Part shown: one piece after another, positions 1 through 10,950 of the stretch
Numbering within the stretch: the first letter of the stretch is position 1
How the letters are laid out: each line of letters starts with the position of its first letter
From: Papio anubis
Taxonomy: Eukaryota; Chordata; Mammalia; Primates; Cercopithecidae
DNA length: 64,000 nt
Assembly (NCBI RefSeq): GCF_008728515.1
Contig: NC_044991.1
Location: forward strand, 42,798,968-42,862,967
Direction: 5' to 3'
Program-made: the position numbers and the translations under genes
The notes under the pieces: model-generated
Told to the model about the DNA's origin: nothing
Database searches by the model: none
What the model saw: only the letters and a program-made list of their open reading frames with translations

Positions 1-2049
1 GCCTCCCGACAACTTTTAACTTTCTATTTTAATGATGTTATAATACATGTGCCTTGTGTTATCAGACAGCTTCAAATGCATTTTGGAAGCAGAGTCCAAA
101 TCACAAGCACAAAATAAGAAAGCGGATCCTTATTTAAGAGCTTTGGAAGCAAACCTTGCAAGAAAAAAATATAACAAAACAAAAACAGCTTTTCTATTAA
201 AACGAAATGCTGCTGATCACTTGTTCCTCAAGGCAGCAGAATTTGATTGCTCACTGGGAGAGAATGGCTACCTTTCTCTTCTAGATGTGTAACAGAGATG
301 GTAAAACTAACTTTGAACTTATATCTATGGAGGCTGAAAAACATGATATAGGTACCTACATACGAAGAGAAAGAAAGTCAAAAGTGAACTTCTAGATAGG
401 AGAGGAACATTCATACCTTGGAGCTCAGTAATAAAATAAATAACAGCTGAGTCTAATTTCATACATGACCTTGTTAAATTAGAAGAAAATGAAGTGACTA
501 GCAAAAGCATCTGAAACAAATGCAGCCATTTGCTCATGCCTGATAACTGGATTTTCCAGTTACGAAATTCATTTCATCTTCAGATTTCAAGCATACCAAA
601 AATGGACCCTTGAAGGCTGAAGCCACACCTCAATACAATGAAAGTATGGGGGTTTTGGTGGGAAGAAAAACAAAAACTATTAGAATTGATGCAATGAAGT
701 CCAAGCCCTGAATGATCTGGATTGCCCTGAAGCTGAAATGATAGAAATTTAAACCAGGAGATTCCCAATTGCCAGAGCTAAAAATCTTCTAAAACATTCC
801 TGCACTTTCATGGTGTGTTACTTTTTTCTCCTCAGACCGAGCAAAACACCACTAGTGCAAACACATTCTTCATGCAAATATTAAGAAATTTAATCTTCAA
901 ATTCAGGTACAATAGATGTTTATGAAAAAAAAGTCAACTAAATATAACCCTATCTTATAAGATGAGAGGAAGAAAGAGAAGGAATGTGTGTCTCTGGAAT
1001 GTATTCCAAACTCTAGGTGATTTCAGAGTTGTTCTTGGAATTAGGTTTTTAATGAAAATAATGAAGATCTGATGTTTCTCTCACTGTGTTTTATCACCAG
1101 AATTCAGTATGGCTTTCTGGGGTTAAAAAAAAAAAAATCATTATGACATGCCAAGTATGCAGGATTGGCCCAAAGTTGGTGGATACTACCTGGTGCCTGC
1201 ACGTGCTTGGAATTTTATGAAATAGCACATGGTTTTGTTTTTTTTTTTAGTCAATTATGCTCAGAGATTAGTGGTAAGAGTAGTATTGCCAAAAGCACCT
1301 GCAGAAAAAGTGTACTTATTAATTATCCCCTCATGCTGGACCAATTTCTAAGGTTTGTAATTATTGGAAATGTCACACACAAAATCACACTGAGCTGAGT
1401 CTTTTGGATTGGTTGACATTCAAGAGAAACACGAGCGGATATTCCAAAAATTTTTAAACATTACTCTAAGAATCAGGTGGGAGGGTGAAATTGTCACAGA
1501 TGCGTGTCAATACAATGTTATGAAGGCATGATTGCAGTTTGGCTGCACCATTCCAAGTGCCAGAGGTCCCTAAGGGCAGGAGAGGAATAAGGGGGTGTGT
1601 GGCGGGGAGAGTATCAGGAAAACAGGGAGGGAGATTCAGAAGGGGAAGGCTCACGAGGGGGTTGCTTGATGAAGGCCTAAGGAACTAAAAGGTAGGAGCG
1701 TGGCTTAGGCAAAACATTTAACACATTTCAGGTTTACCTAGCAGATAAGGCTTCTTCAATAGAATTGTTTATCTGGCTGAACTTTACAACTTCTCTACTC
1801 TTCTACCGAACAACTGCTTATAAGAGAGTTCTTGGTCTCTCTCATCCTAGGCTATCTTCTTCTTTCTATGCCTTGATTAGAGAACTAAGGAAAGAAAATT
1901 CGAGAAAATCCTTTGCTGATTTTCCTATGAAATATTCGTAACAGAACATAGTAATTCGAAATCTGTGCATGTACTCCTATAGAAACCTGATGCCGGGCCT
2001 TCTTACCATGAACTTGCTTTTATTTTCAGGGGAAAAAGCAAAACGATAG
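1..2049. other. Unrecognised unique-looking DNA
   Basis: I see no repeat family or gene here. An 81-codon frame at 47-292 (+) follows a cag trinucleotide resembling a weak splice acceptor, but the pyrimidine tract is poor and the peptide is unfamiliar. A 13-base A run lies near 1126-1138. Confidence 0.5.
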
Positions 2050-2345
2050 AAACTAGAGTTTATTTTCATGAAGAAAAATACTATTTTGTTTTGGCATGTG
2101 AAGGCATATTATGCTGCTATTAAAAAACGATGTTCATTTGGTTTAAAATGACATGGGAAAACACCATCGTTTATGGCTTAGTGAAATAGAAAATGAGTGA
2201 GACTGGAATGAACTATGCCAACCCACTGCAGTTATTTTGGTGTTAGGATGGTGGGGTATTTCTTTATGTGCCTTGCAGTATTCTGATTTTCCAAATTTTC
2301 TGCAATTAGCCTTCTTTGTTATTTAATAATATTGTTTTGAAAAGT
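2050..2345 (+). mobile_element. Ancient L1 (L1M) 3'-end fragment
   Basis: The stretch resembles the end of ORF2 and the 3' UTR of old mammalian L1s. It has the 'tatgctgctattaaaaa' segment, a 'gtttaaaatgacatggga' segment, and then 'ttttccaaattttctgcaat' before an AT-rich end. It is heavily mutated and has no coding capacity. The subfamily cannot be assigned by eye. Confidence 0.6.
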
Positions 2346-4439
2346 ACCCTTGTGGTTTTCATTCTGGCACTTTTCAATTTATTGGTAATGTGAATATTAT
2401 TGGTTCTATTTTGTAATAAGGTAATGTGGATAAGATGTCTCTATAATTTGAATTTTTCTGTAGTTAAAAATTGATTTACTTGCATTTATAGGGTCCTCAG
2501 ATGAAGTTTCCTCCTGGGGCTACATCTTTCTCAGGCTTTGCATGTCACTTTGATAATTTGCTGACTAAAAACATACACTCCATCAATTTCAGTAAGTTGG
2601 CAGTGAATTTCTTTAGCAGAATTGCTTTTCACATTCAAATATAAAATAAGTGTGGGTTCTCATGCATTCATGCGAAATACTTATTTTAAACTAAAAGCAT
2701 ATAAAATCATAGTACAGATAATATAATTTAAAGTTACATCAAAATCACTGTACTGTTAGTATAAGCAAACCAAATAAACTAATTTATAAGGAAATATTTT
2801 CAGACTCAGCTCTTCTGAGAAATTAGCTAAATTAACCAGTAGTTTCTATCAGAGTGAATCAACCCTAGACAGATTACAATGAATGTCACTGAAGTTTGTT
2901 TTTTCTTTTCATATTCCGCTTTTCAGAAATTAACTTTGAAAATTACATATTCGAAATGGTTACTTTTAAAGATTATTTTACCTCGCACAAGTATATTACT
3001 AAAGGAATTACTTTAAGAACGGGTTTCATTGCAAATTTGAGAATTAAACAAAGAAATTCTCTTGGTGGCTAATGGATTTATGATTTACAATAGTGAACAC
3101 TGATTTATATGAGGGCTTGGCAAGTATTTATGCTGTCATTTCCAGGAAACATACCCTTCCTCTTACCTGAGAAATTTGAGTGAATATATACAATGCTTTC
3201 AATCAATATTTGTACAGTGAAAAGCTCCCTTTCCTTTTGATTAAACTGAAAAGAGTTTAAGTTTTGTGAAAGGGGTGTTCACCAAGATACATAATGGGTT
3301 CTTTTTTAAATACGGTGAGGAAAACATTTCTCAAAGTTTGTCCTTTGATTCCAGGGGATGTTAATAGCTGCTCATGCAAACAAACAAAAAACTGGTCAAA
3401 ATAAGTTTGGGAAAAAACTGTGGTCAAAATAAGTTTGGTAAATGTGATGCTAGTGTTAAACACTTTTTTAAAATTACAGGACTTGCCAGAAAATTTAATG
3501 ACAATGTTTATTTTTAATTTTCAAGAGAAAAGTAAAGCGTCATATTTCCCCCAATCTGTCTGACCAAGTAATCCTTGCAGATTAGTTCTCTAAGAATATA
3601 CGTTGGAAAACACTATGTTTCCAAGTTCAAATAACACAAGTCCCATCTCCCATCCTCATCTGACCAGTGTTACTCTGTATATTTCATGTGATCATTCCGG
3701 GCCCTCTCAAACGAATGCCTTCCATCATTTGCTACAGATACAGAGCCACAATAAGCAAAATTTAATTTTTCACCAGTATGAGGATCTAAATATCTAAATA
3801 TCTGGTTTAGTTCTTCTTTTTAAACTTAAAAATATTAAAATATAAAGTTTATAACTAAGATAAAACTAGATATTTGTAATACAATTAGTAGGGTGTATTT
3901 TCCTAACAAAGTAACATTTCCAAAGAAAAAAGAAAAAACAAGGAAACTGCAAACATTTTCAAGAGGAACACATCTATATACTGAGATACACCTGTAAAAT
4001 GAGCCAAAGAAAAGGAATAAAGTCTGGGGGAAGATATTTGGAAAGTAATCATTTCTGTCTCAACCTCTCTGACTTATATAAATCCAAATAGAAATCCAGA
4101 GATTATAACCATTTTTCCTTTCAAGGACATCCAAACTGTTTCCAGCTATCTGCAGGCTTCCAGATGTACAAATAGCACCATGTTAAAAATAAAATAGTGG
4201 CTTCAGTAAAAAGTATTTCTGTATTGACCTACAATTGTAGATTAAAATATACCTTAAGAGTTAAATTTCTTCAGCAGAGTTTTAACTACTAGAGGATTCT
4301 GAAGATAGTATCCCAAGTCAGCGGGTACAACAAAAGATGATAATAGTTGGTAGAAATAAAAACATATTAAGGTTGAATAATTGAAATACTGAGGTAATTA
4401 GCTATTTCCCCCTTTAGTGCTTTAGTGGATATGTGTTGA
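2346..4439. other. Unrecognised AT-rich DNA
   Basis: No repeat family or gene is recognised, apart from the short tandem duplication at 3386-3439, listed separately. Frames here are short and chance-like. Confidence 0.45.
3386..3439. repeat. Short imperfect tandem duplication, 2 x 26-28 bp
   Basis: Two adjacent copies of a unit that starts with an A run and contains 'ggtcaaaataagtttgg' lie at 3386-3411 and 3412-3439. The second copy has two extra bases (ctgtgg against ctgg). It looks like a simple slippage or end-joining duplication. Confidence 0.85.
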
Positions 4440-4754
4440 TCTCCTACTACCTTTTTTCCCTTTTCTTTCCTTTTTTTGGTCTGTGCGTCTGGCAACAACC
4501 TCTACTTTTTGGCTTGATCTATTAAACCACTCACCACATCACAAGCCACAGCTATTGCTTCAGGGCCGGGCATGTGACCTAAATTGGTCCAATTAGAGTG
4601 AATCTCAGGATTTTTGAGGACGCAAGGAAGGATTCTAATACTTCTTTTGCTAAACTTGAACCTGAGAATTTCTAAAGCGAGGGCCAACAGGTAGTGGCTC
4701 AACATAAAGCCAGGATGGAGAACAACAGAATAGTGAAAGAAAAGGTGTGGGTGC
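4440..4754. other. Left flank of the minisatellite, possibly an old interspersed repeat
   Basis: The text around 4560-4620 ('gggcatgtgacctaaattgg', 'ccaattagagtgaatctcag') has the flavour of an ancient transposon fragment. I cannot name the family. The right flank 5035-5250 may belong to the same element. Confidence 0.3.
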
Positions 4755-5034
4755 CAATGCAGGGTTTGAGTGCTGAATCCACCAATGCAGGGTTTGAGTG
4801 CGGAATCCACCAATGCAGGGTTTGAGTGCGGAATCCACCAATGCAGGGTTTGAGTGCTGAATCCACCAATGCAGGGTTTGAGTGCTGAATCCACCAATGC
4901 AGGGTTTGAGTGCGGAATCCACCAATGGGGAGTTTGAGTGCGGAATCCACCAATGCAGGGTTTGAGTGCTGAATCCACCAAAGCAGGGATTGAGTGCTGA
5001 ATCCACCAATTCAGGGTTTGAGTGATGAATACAG
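4755..5034. repeat. 28-bp minisatellite, ten units
   Basis: Ten head-to-tail 28-bp units start at 4755, 4783, 4811, 4839, 4867, 4895, 4923, 4951, 4979 and 5007. Each core starts 'caatgcagggtttgagtg' and ends 'gaatccac'. The base after gtgc is T or G in the order T,G,G,T,T,G,G,T,T, and the last unit is degenerate. Unit 7 (caatggggag) and unit 9 (caaagcaggga) carry private changes. Because 28 is not a multiple of 3, all three minus-strand frames stay open through the array, which gives overlapping frames of 193, 119 and 84 codons. These are artefacts of the repeat, not genes. Confidence 0.95.
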
Positions 5035-5254
5035 TTGTAGCTGGAGCCAGTCCTTCCCCTGGACTTCTAATTGCTAGAGCCAATCAATTTCTTTTCTTGC
5101 TTGAGCTGGTTTGAGTTGGGTTCTTAGCCGTTTAAAAGATGTACATAAGAGTTGTAGTCATTCTGTTCTCTGCCCCCCAGCAAGATTGATCCCCAAACCT
5201 ATAAATCTGCGACAGTGTACATATTAGAGAAGTTTTCTCAGATTGGTCAAAACT

Positions 5255-6352
5255 ATTTCAAAGTGCAAACATTCTAATAGCTACATGAAGAAATGCTCAA
5301 CATTGCTAATCATCAAGAAAATGATGATTAATATCTCATTAAAACCACAATGAGATGTTACCTCGCATTTGCTTGAATGGCTATTATGGAAAAGATGAAA
5401 GACAACAAGTGTTGGCGAGGCTGTAGAGAAAAGGAAACTCTTGCACACCATCTGTGGAAATGTACATTAACACAGCCATTACGGAAAACAATAGGAATTG
5501 TTTCATATATTATATGAATTTCAATATGAGCTGAAAACATATGTACATTTTTTGAGGTTCCTCAAAAAATAAAATGACCATATAATCCAGCAATCCCATT
5601 CCCAAGTATATATCCAAAGGAAATGAAATTAGTATGTCAAAGAGATATCTGCAGTCTCATATTTATTGCAGTATCATTCACTATACCCAAGATATGGAAT
5701 CAACCTAAGTGCCCATCAACAGATGAATGAATAAAGAAAATGTGGTATATATACACAGTGGAATACTATTCAGCCATAGAAGAAGGAAATCCTGTCATTT
5801 GCAGTAGAATGAACATGTCTAACACCGCATGTCAGCACGGTTGCTTACTCAGTGACCCAGACTAACAAATGGCCTACATCTTTGTGAAGCTACCACCTCA
5901 AAATATAGCTGAAACTGGAGGATGTAATGTTAAGCAAAATAATCCAGGCACAGAAGAAACAAATACTGCATGATCTCACTTCTTATATGCAGATTTAAAA
6001 AAGCTGATCTCATCGCAGCAAAGCATAGAATGGTGGTTACCAGGGACTTGGGTGGCTGGGAAACAGGGACTGGAGAGGTGACCGAAGAATACAAAATTTC
6101 AGTTGGATAGAAAGCATAAGTTAAACACCTATTATACAACATGGTGTCTATAGTTAATAACAATAGATTGTATTCTTAAAACATGCTAAAGAATGAGTTA
6201 TGTGTTCTTACCACAAAAATGATAATGCCTATATTAATTAGTTGGATTTAGTCCTTCCATAGCATTTATATATAACTCAAAATATCATGTTACACATGAT
6301 ATATACAATTTTATCTGTCAATTAAAAAATAAAATAATTTAAGAAATAAAAG
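5255..6352 (+). mobile_element. L1MA/L1MB-type LINE-1, 5'-truncated 3' end
   Basis: This is the C-terminal end of ORF2 followed by the 3' UTR of a mid-age L1. Recognisable ORF2-end text includes 'ccagcaatcccattcc', 'tgcccatcaacagatgaatg' and 'atactattcagccata'. The 3' UTR has 'gaatggtggttaccaggga', 'atacaaaatttcagttgga' and 'tttatctgtcaattaaaaa', ending in an A-rich tail near 6350. The reading frame is broken by many stops. A 93-bp block at 5818-5910 interrupts the alignment and is described separately. Confidence 0.9.
5818..5910. other. 93-bp non-L1 block inside the L1
   Basis: The L1 text runs to 'gaacatg' at 5817 and resumes with 'gaaactggagg' at 5911, where the consensus has only a few bases. 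The intervening 93 bases do not read as L1. There is no evident poly(A), terminal inverted repeat or target duplication, so I cannot say whether this is a transposed or a templated insertion. Confidence 0.55.
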
Positions 6353-6895
6353 TGAACATTTTTCCAAGAAAACAAAGATTCACAAAACCCCCAAAATGCA
6401 AACTTTTCTACATAGCCCCCATATACCATGGAAGCTTATAATTCTGATCAACCAGTGTAAAACTGAGGAATAGAACCATTCAGAGGAGGAGTTAACCAGA
6501 AGACCCTCCCTCATCCTTCTCTACAATTTCTTGGTTGAGATATGATTTCAGAATTATTGAGGGAAGTCATGTTCTGGTCAAGGCCTTCAGTAAGATTTTT
6601 GTCTCCTTTCTCATGACCAGGCTGTGGTCATGACATGGCAGGGAAAGAGGAACAGCAGCCCTGGATGAGGAGGCTCCTTAAACTTTGGGATTCTAAAATG
6701 CTGGTGTTCCCAAGTTCCAACTTGTATTTACAAGACTTAAGCTAGAAGAGTCTTCTGATTACTCTCAGATCATACCTGCAGACACTGATCTTGGCGTCTA
6801 GGAAAGACTGGGGCTAAAACCATCTATAGCCGCTTATTAACAGGAGCCCCAAGTCTGAATTTGACAGTCAGGAAAACATCATGGTAGGAGCACAT
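6353..6895. other. Unrecognised DNA
   Basis: No gene or clear repeat is seen. The GC-richer text around 6580-6660 contains a short mirrored motif (catgaccaggctgtggtcatg) that could form a small stem. Confidence 0.4.
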
Positions 6896-7268
6896 ATCTC
6901 CTGTGAGATATATATCTTATGTATGACCTTGCATTTCCCAGCCTCTCTTGCAGTTCATTTGGAACTACATGACTAGCTCTGATCACAGGGCCATAAGCAT
7001 GAGTAATATACATCACTTCCGAACAAAACTGATGTGCCCCTGCTACTGCTCTCTTCGTAAGCTATGAAGTCCCTAGAGGTCATATTTTGAGGGTGGCAGC
7101 ATCACAAAGAAATAAGCCATTTGTTAGTGTAGGTCACTGAGCAGCCAACGGTGTTGACACACACTATTAGACATAGAGTCAGGGCAAGGGATAAAGTCTC
7201 TGTGTGTTTAGTCATTGAACATTCCATGTTAGCTTGTTATGTGGCACCACCTAGCCTACACTGACCAA
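6896..7268 (+). mobile_element. Probable ancient retroelement fragment, MaLR MLT1-like
   Basis: The start ('gcatttcccagcctctcttg', 'catgactagctctg') and the end ('cacctagcctacactgac') resemble the body and 3' end of old MaLR-class LTRs. The middle is very diverged. Family and boundaries are uncertain. Confidence 0.4.
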
Positions 7269-9081
7269 TGCATCAACATAAAAAGGAAAACAACGTGTTG
7301 TATACAGGTGTGTTCTCTATCCTGAAGGCCTGGACCCCAGAAATCTCCGTTTTACCAGGAAAGAAACACAAACGATGAGAGGTCTGAGATTTTCTTGAAA
7401 CCCTCAATAGAACTTTTGAAGTCCATGGACATCTTTGCCATGATAGAGAAATGGTAGGATAGGAGATAGCAAGTCCACAGGAAACACAGAGCTTTTCCTA
7501 TGTAGAAATTTAGAGCCAGAACCCCAGGCCTTGTGGCTCATAACCAACTAAAGTCAACAGAAAACCTGTTGAAGCACATTAATATATTTTTGGATTCTCC
7601 TTCAGAATTCACAAACTGATGACATACAGACATATTTAGCTGGCACAGTCTTTCTTAATTTGAAGTAAATTTGCCAATATTTAAGATTCAGGATACTTTA
7701 CCAACAAAAAATCTGAATTTCCAGCTTCTTCTTAAAGGCAAGAAGAAGTGATAACTCTGAGCCCACATTCTGACCTGGTACCATTCACTGGAGCAGAGAA
7801 ACAGCTGCCCTCTTTAAGGAGGCTGCATTTTCTCTTTCACTATGGTACCCAGTGCGAGTTTCACTCATGTGCTACCACCTGGCCCTTGTAGGTATTTGAG
7901 TGACTGGGTTTTAAACAGACTCTCTAGGATATGATCCTCCAATACTGAAAACTTACTAGGCAGTTTTGGCAGCCACGTTAGGGCGTTTAAGTTGTCGCTG
8001 GAGTACCCTGTAATGCACTACAGAAGTGATCATTAAAAGGTACCCAGGAGTCTGGAAAGGGTGAAGGCACATGAACAACGTTCCTGATTTACTCCCAGGG
8101 AGTGGTTTATATACTGTGATAATCTGGGAGTTATCTGCATTCTCTGTTATTCCCAAGTGTTGGCAGCGCGTCCCGGCATCTCAAATGCTGAGCGACATGG
8201 TGGCCACATTCGTGGCTTTATCCCAGCCTCCTGGAGCACATTTGCCTGACATGAACACTCAGATATCTACATCAGCTGAGTGGATTATATGCACTGGCAA
8301 ACTAGATGACCAGATTCTCCTTCCCTTCATGAATGAAAGAGAACAATATTTTTATATAATTCATAAAATAATAAAGTCTTGACTAACTAAATTGTACTTA
8401 TTCATGGGAAAGTTCAAAATATTTACTTTAACTATTAATATATAAATCAAACCCAAGTTATTTTAACTGGAGCCAGTGTATTTAAATAATTTTCTGAAAA
8501 AAAAAACCCACAATAGTTATTTAAAACAGAGGAGGATAAAATACCTAAAATGTTTTTCTTTCAGTCATAAATCTGCTTGTAAAATACAAAAAAATTGAAA
8601 AAAAAGATTTGGCTTTTCCACTTCCTCACTTCTGAATTTTCATTTGTTTTTCTCAATATGAGAAACATTTGAGATATAGGATATACTTAGGTTTGCTGAT
8701 CAGATAAGTGTAAGCAGACAGACATAGTAAGAATTATGAAAGGAAACAGTGTAACTGTGGTCAATTACTGCATAACTGGAAAAGAACTGCTTGGTACCTG
8801 CAGACAAACAGGGGAGGGCTTTGAGATAAGTTTCAGAGTGATGTTTATTCACACAAATGATGCACAAAGGATTAACTGAAGGGTGTTTTCTTGACCTAAG
8901 CAATAAGATGGAAATAATGACAGGGCAAACTACTGGGAATGCCAAGAGCTATTCTTCTTCTTTTTTTAATGGCAAGAAATACAAAGGTAGAATGGAGTTA
9001 GAAGGAAGGTATGAGACTAGAAAAAGTCCTGAACACAGAGGTCCCAGTCATAGAGTAAGCACAATCAATTTCAATTTCAAA
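7269..9081. other. Unrecognised unique-looking DNA
   Basis: No repeat family or gene can be named. A 103-codon plus-strand frame at 8071-8382 has no recognisable motif. Several A runs lie near 8499-8508 and 8586-8606. Confidence 0.45.
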
Positions 9082-9099
9082 CTGGGAATTGTTCTCCTG

Positions 9100-9402
9100 T
9101 TTTTTGGAGACAAAGTCTCTCTCTCTTGCCCAGGTTGGAGTACAGTGGCACAATCTTGGTTCACTGCAACCTCCTCCTCCCGGATTTAAGCTATTCTCAT
9201 GCCTCAGCCTCCCGAGTAGCTGGGATGACAGGTGCACACCACCACACCAGGCTAATTTTTATTTTTGTATTTTAGTAGAGACGGTGGGGGGTGGGTTTCG
9301 CCATGTTGGCCAAGCTGGTCTTGAACTCCTGGCCTCAATCAATCCACCGGCTTTGGCCTCCCAAAGTGCTTGGATTACAGGTGTGAGCCACCACGCCCAG
9401 CC
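9100..9402 (-). mobile_element. Alu (AluS-like), full length, minus strand
   Basis: Both Alu arms read from the T-rich end ('gagacaaagtctctctc') to 'gagccaccacgcccagcc'. Imperfect 11-bp target duplications flank it (ctgggaattgt at 9082-9092, ctggggattgt at 9404-9414). A small G-run expansion sits near 9283-9296. Confidence 0.93.
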
Positions 9403-9569
9403 TCTGGGGATTGTATTTCTAATGGGGTTTCACTAATGAGTAAATAGATATCAACTCCATATATTATTTTTAAGAACAAGCTTGGATGTGGTAACAGCTT
9501 TTTAAATTAATGATTTTTTTTTTCTCTACTTTTACTGTGGCCATAAGCAGATGTCCAATTTTTTCACAG

Positions 9570-9720
9570 AACTGTAGTGCTGAAAGAAGCTCAGAGACCA
9601 CGTGCCTGAGTCGTTTTATTTCACAGATAAGGCAAATGAGGTCACAGGGCTAAGAAATGGCAGGAAAAGGATTAGTACTCTGATTCCTAACTGTAAACCC
9701 AGCATGGCTTGGTAAAGTAG
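9570..9720 (-). mobile_element. MIR-like SINE fragment
   Basis: The order 'tttatttcacagataaggca', 'aatgaggtcacagggctaag', 'attagtactctgattcc' follows the reverse complement of the MIR core. It is weak but ordered. Confidence 0.5.
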
Positions 9721-9759
9721 ACCAGGTTTTCTCCTTACAGCACTACTAAAAGAATAACA

Positions 9760-9992
9760 GGCTGAGTGCGATGGCTCACGCCTGTAGGAAGGTCACTTGA
9801 GGCCAGCCTGGGCAATACAGCAAGACCTCGTCTGTAAAATATTAAAATTAAAAAATTAGCCAGATGGGAGGCTGAGGCAGGAGGATTGCATGAGCCCAGG
9901 AATTTGAGGCTGCAGTGAGCTACGATAGTGCTGCTGCACTCTAGCCTGTGTAACAGAGTGAGACCTTGTCTCTAAACAAAACAAAACAAAAA
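9760..9992 (+). mobile_element. AluJ-like, internally deleted
   Basis: It starts 'ggctgagtgcgatggctcac' and ends in an (AAAAC)n-type tail. The first half lacks the segment between 'cgcctgta' and 'ggtcacttgagg', and the central linker region is shortened, so the copy is about 70 bp short. It is flanked by near-identical 12-bp direct repeats at 9748-9759 and 9989-10000. Confidence 0.9.
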
Positions 9993-10000
9993 GAATACAA

Positions 10001-10739
10001 GTAGTACCCATGATTTGTTGCTCAGCTGACAAGTCTAATTTTTATATCTCAAGAAACTACATACACAAGTATCTTACAGTTTGAAAGCATCTCACACTAT
10101 TTGGTATTTTATTTAATATGCTAAAATAATTATTTCAGTGAATGCACCTACTCACTCATCATTTCAGAAACTCCAAACAAATATGTAGATAAGAAAATTC
10201 TGTGAAGTAATCACCATATAGCCATGAAGTTTGCAGAAAATCATTTATGGTTACAGCCACGTTTATAAATAAATGTGCATATTCAACCTAAAAGCAACTT
10301 TAGACTGCTTGCGCGTTTACCTCTTTAGCTACTCAGAGATCTCTAGGGATTTATTTTCAGATGAACATTTGCATTTGAAATGCTTCCTGTTGGTAATCTG
10401 TAAGATGCAAGTTAGCTACCAGAAAAGCAGAAGCACAACAGAGTTCGGTGAGCAGTGACACAGCGGTCAGTTAACAGCTCTTGGTGGCAGGTTTGCTGGG
10501 GTAGCTAGTCCATATTGTCTTTTAAAATACTACATTTTTAAAAGCAGCTTCATGATATCCCAGAGCTAACTGGAGATGGCAATTAAATGCAATGGATCCG
10601 GTACATTACCAGGAAAACTGGCAAAATGCAAAGGTGAATTGTGGATTTAACAACAGTATTTTGCTCACTATAATTTCCTAGCATGGTAATTTATCTGGGG
10701 TCATGTAAAAAAATATTCTTGTACCTAGGAAATACTCAA
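10001..10739. other. Unrecognised AT-rich DNA
   Basis: No gene or repeat is recognised. Short frames only. Confidence 0.45.
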
Positions 10740-10950
10740 TTATTTAAAAGTAAAGTGGCAAGACGTGCATAACTTATTGCCATTGTTCAAGGGAAAAATA
10801 TATATATATAAAATGACAAAAAGCATATGGGAAAAATGTTCAAAATATTGACAACTGGTAACTCTGGTAAACATATTACCAGACTTCTCTCCACCATTCT
10901 TGCAACTTTTCTGTAAGATTGTGATTACATTAAAATAAAAAGAAGAAAAA
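10740..10950 (+). mobile_element. Old L1 (L1M) 3' UTR fragment
   Basis: The text 'tatgggaaaaatgttcaaa', 'attcttgcaacttttctgta' and 'gattacattaaaataaaaa' matches the end of ancient L1 3' UTRs, closing in an A-rich tail. A short TA run lies at 10800-10810. Confidence 0.55.

Noticed and set aside
47..292. Candidate exon with a cag acceptor just upstream
   Set aside because: The polypyrimidine tract is weak, the peptide is unfamiliar, and an 81-codon frame is expected by chance. Conservation across mammals would be needed.
4755..5034. CRISPR-like array
   Set aside because: The 28-bp units abut with no unique spacers, and the host is a vertebrate.
4502..5083. 193-codon minus-strand open frame with a repetitive peptide
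   Set aside because: It is open only because it crosses the 28-bp minisatellite, where all three frames are open. The peptide is the satellite translated, with no domain or upstream gene signal.
9089..9436. 115-codon frame at an Alu
   Set aside because: The peptide is an Alu translation. The same holds for the frames at 35540-35773, 44826-45017, 49293-49481 and 56519-56725.
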